Below, piece after piece: positions 1 through 5,458 of a stretch of DNA of 9,335 nt (the first letter of the stretch is position 1; each line of letters starts with the position of its first letter). Origin of the DNA: an uncultured Lachnospiraceae bacterium. GTDB lineage: Bacteria; Bacillota_A; Clostridia; Lachnospirales; Lachnospiraceae. Where the stretch lies: contig CAMWWF010000095.1 in NCBI GenBank assembly GCA_947177885.1, positions 1 to 9,335 on the forward strand, written 5' to 3'. A program made the position numbers and the translations under genes. Under the pieces are notes generated by a model that saw nothing but the letters and a program-made list of their open reading frames with translations, had not been told where the DNA came from and searched no databases.

Positions 1-1066
1 TCCCTGCACATACCAGCACAAGATATCCTGCCAGAAGGATCACATCCCCCATAAGCATTGCCAGGATCAGTTTGTATGCAGGAAGAAATACAGAAAAGTC
101 ATTGCTCAGTATCATATTTAAGATACTTCCAAATACAAACAGCGGCACAAAGGAACTGACCGCCTCCATGATAAGCTGTACAATATAGTTCGACTGCTCC
201 ACAAAGGATGCGGCAGCCGTGGCTTTGTTCCCAAGGATCAGCATTGCCATACCGATCAGGACTGCGACGAAAATGATCTGCAGGGGATTCCCCTCTGTAA
301 AGGGTGTAAAAAAATTCCCTGGAACAATGTCCAGAACCATTTGAAACAGTTCGGAAAAGTCAAACCTCCCCCCGTCTCCGGCGTTAAGGGAAAAAAGAGG
401 TATCGCTGCCACGCAGGCAGGCAGTGTCAGAAGGACTGTCATCAGCATAAAGCGCCCGATCATCCTTTTTCCGATCCTGCCCATGGTGGCCGTGTCCCCG
501 CTGCTGTATATCCCCCAGGCAACCGAAAGGAACACCATCGGTCCTGCAATGGCGGACAAAAGCCCCATAAAACGGTTAAACACAGGACCGATAAGCTCCT
601 CCGCAATCAAGGCACGGACACCCGCCGGCAGGAAACGGCACAATCCGCCGCACAAAAGGGCAAGAACCACTGACAGCGCCAGGGAAACCATCTGGGAACG
701 CTTTTTCTTTTTCGGCGTAAATAAGATCATATTTACACCATTTTTGTACTGCCACACAGGGGCGACACCCATATTGGCAAGCAGCCCCCTAAGCACTTCA
801 CTCTGTTCTTCCTCTCCCGTGTCAAAGGGGTCAAACTGTTCCCCCTTAATAGAAAGTTCCAGACGGATGCGCTGAAAACGTCTGGTATGCTTCTGCACAA
901 AAACTGCCTCCGTGCCGAATACCTCCTGATACTTTAACAGGGTTTCCTCCACTGCGAGGCGTATCTGGAGAATAGCTCTTCCGTCGACTCCCCATTCTTC
1001 AAGATCTTTTTCCGCAAGGCCGCTTGCCCTGGCAATATTTTCATTACGAAGTGTCCGTTTTTCCAT
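1..1066 (-). CDS. DAACS-family dicarboxylate/amino acid:cation symporter with N-terminal RsbW-like domain (partial, C-terminus outside window)
   Basis: The frame is open from an ATG at 1066 to the window edge, giving 355 residues. AAGGA sits 5 bases upstream of the ATG, and the gene starts 11 bases after the stop of the ABC ATPase, so the two are co-transcribed. Residues about 125-355 resemble the sodium/proton-coupled glutamate/dicarboxylate symporters (GltP/DctA/SstT family). I count about six hydrophobic segments, with family-like stretches GPMVFLSVAWGIY (175-187) and IVPGNFFTPFTEGNPLQIIF (247-266). The conserved C-terminal transport motifs would lie beyond the window. Residues 1-117 are soluble and not part of the transporter fold. 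They contain an N-box-like helix (RLAVEETLLKY), GEQFDPF, and a closing strand YKNGVNMILF, resembling HATPase_c_2 anti-sigma-like domains but lacking the usual Asn and the first Asp. Family assignment of the transporter is firm; substrate is not known. Confidence 0.85.
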   Translation of the reverse strand, partial: MEKRTLRNENIARASGLAEKDLEEWGVDGRAILQIRLAVEETLLKYQEVFGTEAVFVQKHTRRFQRIRLELSIKGEQFDPFDTGEEEQSEVLRGLLANMGVAPVWQYKNGVNMILFTPKKKKRSQMVSLALSVVLALLCGGLCRFLPAGVRALIAEELIGPVFNRFMGLLSAIAGPMVFLSVAWGIYSSGDTATMGRIGKRMIGRFMLMTVLLTLPACVAAIPLFSLNAGDGGRFDFSELFQMVLDIVPGNFFTPFTEGNPLQIIFVAVLIGMAMLILGNKATAAASFVEQSNYIVQLIMEAVSSFVPLFVFGSILNMILSNDFSVFLPAYKLILAMLMGDVILLAGYLVLVCAG

Positions 1067-1077
1067 TGTTATCCTTT

Positions 1078-2193
1078 TTATATGCTGATGGTCAAATGGT
1101 TACATTCATCTGCAAATATATGTTCTATCTCTCTGGACATCCCTTTTATCATCCTGCCGGACAGATCTTCTTTCGTGCCAAAGGGATGATACGCAGCGCC
1201 TCCGTAGGAAAAACGCATCTGTGCCAGATTCTCCCGCTCACTGTATTCCACATCCAGGGAAATATCCATACCGCCCGCTTCCCCGGCTACCGGCAGGAGC
1301 TTTTGCATCAGCACTTCCTCCGCCGTAAGCTGCATGGCGTAAATCTGTCTCTGGGAAAGCTGCTGCCGTCGCCCGAACTCCTCAAGCTGTGTCATAAAAG
1401 CCGGGAAGTCAAAATCGCGTGAAATCTTTTCCACATGGAGCACCTTAAGCTGCCGGATAAAGATCCGGGTCCTCTCCCTCTTGGGGTGCTCAAAGATCTG
1501 CTCCGGCGTTCCGTCCTCATAAATCTCGCCCTGATCCATATAAAAGATCCTCGTGGACACATCCCGGGCAAACTTCATCTCATGGGTCACGATCATCATG
1601 GTCATACCCTGCCCTGCCAGCCTGCGGATAACGGAAAGCACTTCGCCCACCATAGTCGGGTCCAAAGCCGAGGTAGGCTCGTCAAAGAGTATGATCTCCG
1701 GCTCCATGGCAACCGTCCGGGCAATCGCCGCACGCTGCTTCTGTCCCCCGGAGAGCTCATCCGGGTAGGCAAGGGCTTTGTCCCCAAGTCCTATGGTGCG
1801 CAAAAGTTCCATTCCCCTGTCATAAGCTTCCTGCCGGCTCCTGCCAAGGAGATCCACCTGACCCATCATGATATTTTCAATAATGGTCTTGTGGGCAAAC
1901 AGGTTAAAGGACTGGAATACCATACCCATCTTCCGCCGCACCAGATTTACCTTGCATTTCTTATCCGTGGTCATCACACCGTCCACCACAATTTCGCCTC
2001 CTGTGGGCGTCTCCAGAAGGTTGATACAGCGCAGCAGGGTTGATTTTCCGGTGCCTGACGGACCGATAATGGAAATCACTTCTCCCTTTTTAATCTCCAC
2101 GCTCACATCCCGCAGCGGAGTTACATTGGGATATTCCTTGCGCAGATGCCTGATGGAAATAATGCTCCGGTCTTCCTGTTTCTCTGTCATCAC
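1078..2193 (-). CDS. GlnQ-like polar amino acid ABC transporter ATPase with C-terminal RsbW-like extension
   Basis: A 371-residue cytoplasmic ATPase that should power the adjacent GlnP-like permease. Residues 10-250 are a complete polar amino acid ABC ATPase: Walker [10 protein letters not shown] (44-52), Q-loop FQSFNLF (93-99), signature LSGGQKQR (147-154), Walker [13 protein letters not shown] (167-178) and switch His in VTHEM (202-206). Usual family length is about 240-250, so roughly 120 residues are extra. The extension (about 255-371) is not a NIL or CBS domain by eye. It has a helix [18 protein letters not shown], a strand pair ending [12 protein letters not shown], and a terminal NHLTISI, which lines up with the N-terminal extension of the downstream symporter. 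The start is a GTG overlapping the preceding stop by 4 bases; an ATG one codon later (2190) is equally possible. AAGGGGGT lies 6-7 bases before the GTG. Translational coupling with the permease is likely. Confidence 0.93.
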   Translation of the reverse strand: MMTEKQEDRSIISIRHLRKEYPNVTPLRDVSVEIKKGEVISIIGPSGTGKSTLLRCINLLETPTGGEIVVDGVMTTDKKCKVNLVRRKMGMVFQSFNLFAHKTIIENIMMGQVDLLGRSRQEAYDRGMELLRTIGLGDKALAYPDELSGGQKQRAAIARTVAMEPEIILFDEPTSALDPTMVGEVLSVIRRLAGQGMTMMIVTHEMKFARDVSTRIFYMDQGEIYEDGTPEQIFEHPKRERTRIFIRQLKVLHVEKISRDFDFPAFMTQLEEFGRRQQLSQRQIYAMQLTAEEVLMQKLLPVAGEAGGMDISLDVEYSERENLAQMRFSYGGAAYHPFGTKEDLSGRMIKGMSREIEHIFADECNHLTISI

Positions 2194-4454
2194 ATGGACA
2201 CCCCCTTTACGCTCCGTTTATTCCGTTTCGGCAAAACTTCCCTTTCTGCAAAGGAAAGGACTGTCGTCATCACATTGGCGACGGCAAAATAGATTACCGC
2301 CGTTACGATCAGCGGAAAAAATGCCTCCATGGTACGTGAACGGATAATATCAGACACCTTGGTCAGATCCTGTACGGCGATATACCCTGCCACGGAAGTC
2401 ATTTTTACCATGGAAATAAATTCGCCTTTCAGCACAGGAATAAAATTTCCGGCTGCCTGGGGAAATACAACCTTAAAAAATGTCTGCCTTCTGGTATAGC
2501 CCATGGCAAGGGCTGCCTCATACTGTCCCTTATCTACGGTTTCTATGCCTGTACGCATCATCTCCGATGAGTATGCCGCGAAGTTAATGGAAAATCCAAT
2601 GACCGCAACCAGGATCTCGGAAATATCCACCGAGCCGAAAATCCCATAATACAGGATCATAAGGAGGACCACAACAGGCATTCCCTGCACCACCCGGACA
2701 AAAATCCCTCCAAGATACTGTACGGGCCTGCAGTTCATCCGCCGCAGCATACATATCCCAAACCCAAGACTAAGACCGCAAATTCCTGAACAGACAGAGA
2801 TCAGTATGGTGATCCCCAGTCCCTGCAAGATCAGCCGCCACCGTCCCTCCACCACAAAAGTACTCTTAAAGCTATCCTCCAGACCTGCCAAAAAACCTTT
2901 CTTCTGCACTGCGCCGCCTACATCACGCACCAAAAGCACCATGGCTGAATCATAGTGGGTATCCGCAAAGTCCACCTTTTTCGCCCGCTCTTCCGTAATG
3001 GACATGCTTCCGCTGACCACATCTGCCTTTCCGCTTTCCAGAGAGGCGATCAGGGAGACAAATTCACAGTCTGTCATTTCCACCTTCCAATCCAGTTCCC
3101 GTGCCGCTAAAAGCATCAGATCTATTTCAAGCCCCAGCGGTTCTCCGCCGCTTCCAAGATAAGTCATAGGCTCATGGGTGCTGTCATGATAATACCGGAT
3201 CGTTCCGTTCTCTCCCGGCCAGTCCTGCTTCGTCAGTATTTTTATGCTTTCATCCGCCCCAAGCCATTTTTCCTTTAGAGCCTCAATGGTTCCGTCCTCT
3301 TTAAATTTTGCAAGAACGCCGTTAAACTGCTCCCTAAGGGGGCTTCCCTTGGGAAAAGCATATCCGTACTGATCCAGAACCACTGGCTCCTCAAATATTT
3401 TGAGTCCTTCATTCTTCGCCACTGCAAGCTGCGCCAGCGGTTCGTCCAGCGCCCCCGCATCCACACGACCTGCCTTTAAGGCTGCAACAATATCCGGTAC
3501 AGAATTGTAGTAGGAAAAATCATCCGCGTCTTCGATCACTTCCTGCAAGAGCTTATCGTAAACCCCTCCGCTCAGGGCGGCAAACCTTGCCCCTTCAAAA
3601 TCGGAAAGCGTCTCGTATTTTTCCCCTGACTGCGCGCCGCCGTCCTGCGCCGCCCTTACCATAACGGCTGTCACCGATGGATAAACGCAGTCGGAAAACT
3701 CAATATGCTTCCGCCTCTCTTCGGTGGCGTTTAAATTCGCCATAATGCAGTCAATGTCCCCTGCCTGTGCCGCCGCAATGATTCCGTCATAATCATAAAC
3801 CTTGATCTCCACTTCCGCATTTAACCATGCCCCAAAGCGGTAGATCAGCTCCACATCGTATCCTGTCAGAGTCGTTCCCTCATAGTAGCTGAAGGGCTGG
3901 ACCATTCCTGTGGTTCCCACCCTGAGCTTACAGTCTGGTGTCTGGGGCATAGCTATTTCCGGCATGGTTCCTTCCGCCCGGCTGACCCACCGATCATACA
4001 TCTCATCCAGTGTTCCCTCTGCCTTTGCCTGGGCAAGAAACTGGTTCACCTTATCCTTTAAGTTTTCGATCCGGCTTTTGGGTGAAATTCCCACAGCCAC
4101 ATCCATGCTCTCCCCCAGATTTTCGTCTAAGATCTTCACATCCTCAAGCCCGCTTGCTATGGCAAACTCCATCATCACCCGGTCGTAAACAAACCCGTCC
4201 AGCTTTCCCTGGGAAATGGCAAGATACCCTGAAGCATTGCCGGAAAATGTTTTGTGCTCCGCCTCCGGCAGATACTTTTCCGCCATATACATACCTGCCC
4301 CGCCTTCCGGCACACCAATGGTATACGCGGGATCGTTAAGCTGCTCTATGGAGGTGATTGTTTCGTTTTCCTTATCTTTACACCCCCAAAGGCAAAGCGC
4401 TCCCAAAAGGATAGCGATAAAAAAGCAGGGTCTTTTCTTGTCACAATTTGTCAT
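2190..4454 (-). CDS. GlnP-like fused substrate-binding lipoprotein/permease for polar amino acids
   Basis: A 754-residue protein combining receptor and membrane parts of a polar amino acid importer, like lactococcal GlnP (two binding domains plus permease). I place the start at the ATG at 4454 because GGAGG lies 6 bases upstream; a longer frame would begin at 4484. A signal segment ends in LCLWGC (Cys25), a plausible though imperfect lipobox. Residues 31-158 look like only the C-terminal half of an SBP_bac_3 domain. Residues 174-401 are a complete domain with the ligand-binding NATEER motif (Arg247) and acidic lobe-2 residues. Residues 415-510 are only an N-terminal half (SITEER, Arg490). Residues 531-745 are the permease with an EAA loop ([20 protein letters not shown], about 646-665). 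The stop overlaps the ATPase start. The SBP split is unusual. Amino acid class is inferred from family; the exact ligand cannot be read. Confidence 0.93.
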   Translation of the reverse strand: MTNCDKKRPCFFIAILLGALCLWGCKDKENETITSIEQLNDPAYTIGVPEGGAGMYMAEKYLPEAEHKTFSGNASGYLAISQGKLDGFVYDRVMMEFAIASGLEDVKILDENLGESMDVAVGISPKSRIENLKDKVNQFLAQAKAEGTLDEMYDRWVSRAEGTMPEIAMPQTPDCKLRVGTTGMVQPFSYYEGTTLTGYDVELIYRFGAWLNAEVEIKVYDYDGIIAAAQAGDIDCIMANLNATEERRKHIEFSDCVYPSVTAVMVRAAQDGGAQSGEKYETLSDFEGARFAALSGGVYDKLLQEVIEDADDFSYYNSVPDIVAALKAGRVDAGALDEPLAQLAVAKNEGLKIFEEPVVLDQYGYAFPKGSPLREQFNGVLAKFKEDGTIEALKEKWLGADESIKILTKQDWPGENGTIRYYHDSTHEPMTYLGSGGEPLGLEIDLMLLAARELDWKVEMTDCEFVSLIASLESGKADVVSGSMSITEERAKKVDFADTHYDSAMVLLVRDVGGAVQKKGFLAGLEDSFKSTFVVEGRWRLILQGLGITILISVCSGICGLSLGFGICMLRRMNCRPVQYLGGIFVRVVQGMPVVVLLMILYYGIFGSVDISEILVAVIGFSINFAAYSSEMMRTGIETVDKGQYEAALAMGYTRRQTFFKVVFPQAAGNFIPVLKGEFISMVKMTSVAGYIAVQDLTKVSDIIRSRTMEAFFPLIVTAVIYFAVANVMTTVLSFAEREVLPKRNKRSVKGVSM

Positions 4455-4460
4455 AATGAT

Positions 4461-4465
4461 CCTCC
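4461..4465 (-). promoter_or_regulatory. Ribosome binding site of the GlnP-like gene
   Basis: GGAGG (cctcc on the plus strand) is 6 bases upstream of the ATG at 4454. It decides in favour of this start over the ATG/GTG-type starts further upstream, which would place the site inside the coding region and lengthen the signal peptide by ten residues. Confidence 0.8.
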
Positions 4466-4478
4466 ATGCTGTCAGCAT
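4466..4478. repeat. 13-bp palindrome abutting the ribosome binding site
   Basis: ATGCTGACAGCAT (minus strand) is an inverted repeat of 6 bp around one central base, directly adjoining the GGAGG of the GlnP-like gene. It could form a short hairpin (4 bp stem, 5-base loop) next to the ribosome binding site or be a protein-binding site. The 110-base gap it lies in (4455-4564) holds nothing else I can assign. A function is only inferred. Confidence 0.35.
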
Positions 4479-4564
4479 CTGCAAATTTCATACAGACACA
4501 AATTTACGGTTTGCTATATATTTTTCCTTCCCGGTATTCATAAGAAGATTGCCAGCCAGCCATG

Positions 4565-4900
4565 CTAACCGAGATATTTGAGGACGGGTGAATCTGAAGG
4601 GTCGTAATACTGATTTCTATATTCTAGCTGTTCATGAGCGTTTTTAACCCACTGAGCTTCCATGGCTTCCCGCATCATCTCTTCTTGCTCTTTTGTAATG
4701 GGCTGGGCCGGCTGAGCCGGCTGGGAATTCTCACCCAGAAAGCGTATGTGTCTGTCCAACTCTGCTGGTCTGGTCATTCCTTCAAACGCCGCACCCACTC
4801 CGCCTGCTGCGCCTTCCAGCTCTGCATCATTTAACGCCAACGCTTCTCCTTTCAGCAGACTTTCCTTCATTTCCACTTTCTCTACTGCTTTTTTCTTCAT
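4565..4900 (-). CDS. Double-glycine leader precursor peptide 1 (cysteine-free core)
   Basis: A 111-residue small protein, probably a secreted peptide precursor for the neighbouring exporters. I start it at the ATG at 4900, 4 bases after GGAGG; an upstream in-frame GTG at 4939 would run through a hairpin and the ribosome binding site and is rejected. Residues 1-34 form a charged leader beginning MKKKAVEKVEMKESLLKGEA and ending LNDAELEGAAGG, the typical double-glycine cleavage pattern of C39-type exporters. Cleavage after Gly34 would leave 77 residues: hydrophilic, no Cys, a QPAQPAQP run, an acidic helix (KEQEEMMREAMEAQ) and a Tyr-rich tail (YRNQYYDP...VLKYLG). The leader is identical to that of the second precursor. 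I recognise no family for the core. Whether it is a bacteriocin, signal or other exported peptide is open; no modifying enzyme is visible. Confidence 0.82.
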   Translation of the reverse strand: MKKKAVEKVEMKESLLKGEALALNDAELEGAAGGVGAAFEGMTRPAELDRHIRFLGENSQPAQPAQPITKEQEEMMREAMEAQWVKNAHEQLEYRNQYYDPSDSPVLKYLG

Positions 4901-4904
4901 TTTT

Positions 4905-4909
4905 CCTCC
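4905..4909 (-). promoter_or_regulatory. Ribosome binding site of precursor 1
   Basis: GGAGG followed by AAAA and the ATG at 4900. The identical arrangement precedes precursor 2, which supports MKKKAVEK as the true N-terminus of both. Confidence 0.85.
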
Positions 4910-4920
4910 ATTCCTGTTTT

Positions 4921-4939
4921 GTGTCCATCTTTCAGACAC
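4921..4939 (-). promoter_or_regulatory. 5' UTR hairpin upstream of precursor 1
   Basis: On the transcribed sense GUGUCU-GAAAGAU-GGACAC folds into a 6-bp stem with one U-G wobble and a purine-rich loop, 11 bases upstream of GGAGG. The second precursor has the same element with a C-G pair at the wobble position. It lacks a U-tract, so it is not an intrinsic terminator. A role in mRNA processing, stability or translation control is inferred. Confidence 0.5.
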
Positions 4940-4966
4940 ATCACAACTTCATATTTTTCTGTTTAT

Positions 4967-5041
4967 TTATACGGCTTCTTCCGCCAATGCCTCCAAATGA
5001 GGGTTTTTCCAAAAGCGCTGAAAGTCAAAAAAGGCTTCCAG
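4967..5041 (-). pseudogene. Possible remnant of a small leader-like ORF
   Basis: A 24-residue frame begins at a CTG (5041) and ends with TAA (4967-4969). It reads LEAFFDFQRFWKNPHLEAL and then AEEAV, which looks protein-like and faintly resembles the start of Nif11-type leader domains (helix, N-P-x-L, helix). There is no ATG and no convincing ribosome binding site, and the frame is closed upstream by a TGA inside the precursor 2 gene. It may be the leftover of a lost third precursor, or chance. It lies in the 160-base gap between the two precursor genes. Confidence 0.22.
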
Positions 5042-5043
5042 CC
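5027..5043 (-). terminator. Weak terminator-like hairpin after precursor 2
   Basis: GGCU-GGA-AGCC followed by six U residues on the transcribed sense, 18 bases past the stop of precursor 2. The stem is only 4 bp (5 with a G-U pair) and the loop 3 bases, so at most it would attenuate read-through to precursor 1 and the importers. It overlaps the protein-like 25-codon frame, which is a competing explanation. Confidence 0.25.
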
Positions 5044-5060
5044 CAGCTTGCTTTCTGGTC

Positions 5061-5375
5061 CTAAAAATCTTTAAGCCTTTTAATTTCGTTCATTATTTCC
5101 TCCCTATCCTTATCATCAAAATCAGGGTGCTGGGTGATTGGCCTCCATGTTGGGGACTGCGGCTGGGTTTTCTTCTCATCATCGCGACGCCTCATGGTAT
5201 CTAACCTGTCCTCTATAGGAGTCCAAGGCCCATTCAGCCGATTTGCGGCGAACTGTTCTTCAAACGTCATAGCCCCTCCTGCTGCGCCTTCCAGCTCTGC
5301 ATCATTTAATGCCAACGCTTCTCCTTTCAGCAAACTTTCCTTCATTTCCACTTTCTCTACTGCTTTTTTCTTCAT
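5061..5375 (-). CDS. Double-glycine leader precursor peptide 2 (cysteine-free core)
   Basis: A 104-residue precursor starting at the ATG at 5375, 4 bases after GGAGG. The 29 residues that could be added upstream in frame cross the UTR hairpin and are not counted. Residues 1-34 are the same leader as precursor 1, ending AELEGAAGG. The predicted 70-residue core has no Cys and is hydrophilic: it opens AMTFEEQFAANRLNGPW, continues with Arg/Asp-rich segments (RLDTMRRRDDEKK), two Trp-Pro-rich parts (GPWTPIEDR, SPTWRPITQHPDFDD) and ends in a charged helix (EEIMNEIKRLKDF). It shares no clear similarity with the precursor 1 core beyond a PIT tripeptide before an acidic helix. The gene lies 83 bases after the exporter stop. 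Probably exported and cleaved by the NHLM-type transporters next door; the activity of the peptide is unknown. Confidence 0.82.
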   Translation of the reverse strand: MKKKAVEKVEMKESLLKGEALALNDAELEGAAGGAMTFEEQFAANRLNGPWTPIEDRLDTMRRRDDEKKTQPQSPTWRPITQHPDFDDKDREEIMNEIKRLKDF

Positions 5376-5379
5376 TTTT

Positions 5380-5384
5380 CCTCC
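5380..5384 (-). promoter_or_regulatory. Ribosome binding site of precursor 2
   Basis: GGAGG four bases before the ATG at 5375, in the same context as the site of precursor 1. Confidence 0.85.
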
Positions 5385-5395
5385 ATTCCTGTTTT

Positions 5396-5415
5396 GTGTC
5401 CGTCCTTTCGGACAC
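5396..5415 (-). promoter_or_regulatory. 5' UTR hairpin upstream of precursor 2
   Basis: On the transcribed sense GUGUCCG-AAAGGA-CGGACAC gives a perfect 7-bp stem with a loop AAAGGA that resembles a ribosome binding site. It lies in the 83-base gap between exporter and precursor, 11 bases before the real GGAGG. The pairing is kept in the other copy despite a base change. No U-tract follows. Confidence 0.55.
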
Positions 5416-5458
5416 ATCACATCCGTTTTTTTGTTTCTATCTATTGATACAAAGAAGT

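Larger units (their letters stand above)
4803..4945. repeat. Duplicated leader/5' UTR block, copy 1
   Basis: Direct repeat of 5278-5421. Over 4803-4926 versus 5278-5401 (124 bp) I count two mismatches, both synonymous in the leader (Ala GCG/GCA and Leu CTG/TTG). The match continues through a hairpin to about 4945. It covers the whole leader, the ribosome binding site and part of the 5' UTR, and stops at the double glycine. Confidence 0.92.
5278..5421. repeat. Duplicated leader/5' UTR block, copy 2
   Basis: Partner of 4803-4945: leader codons, ribosome binding site and UTR hairpin of precursor 2. Only two synonymous differences in 124 bp; beyond the double glycine the two genes diverge completely. 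Confidence 0.92.

Noticed and set aside
341..875. Two overlapping plus-strand open frames at the left end
   Set aside because: They are antisense to the symporter, whose continuous frame and family motifs explain this region.
1435..2043. 202-codon plus-strand open frame
   Set aside because: Antisense to the conserved ABC ATPase core with all motifs intact on the minus strand.
4455..4564. Possible -10 element (AATATATAG on the minus strand) before the GlnP-like gene
   Set aside because: No recognisable -35 box at suitable spacing; the AT-rich stretch alone does not support a promoter.
4901..4939. N-terminal extension of precursor 1 from a GTG at 4939
   Set aside because: It would translate through the UTR hairpin and the GGAGG; the ATG at 4900 has an ideal ribosome binding site and gives the same N-terminus as precursor 2.
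4565..5375. Lanthipeptide or sactipeptide precursors
   Set aside because: The cores have no Cys and no modifying enzyme gene is present in the window.
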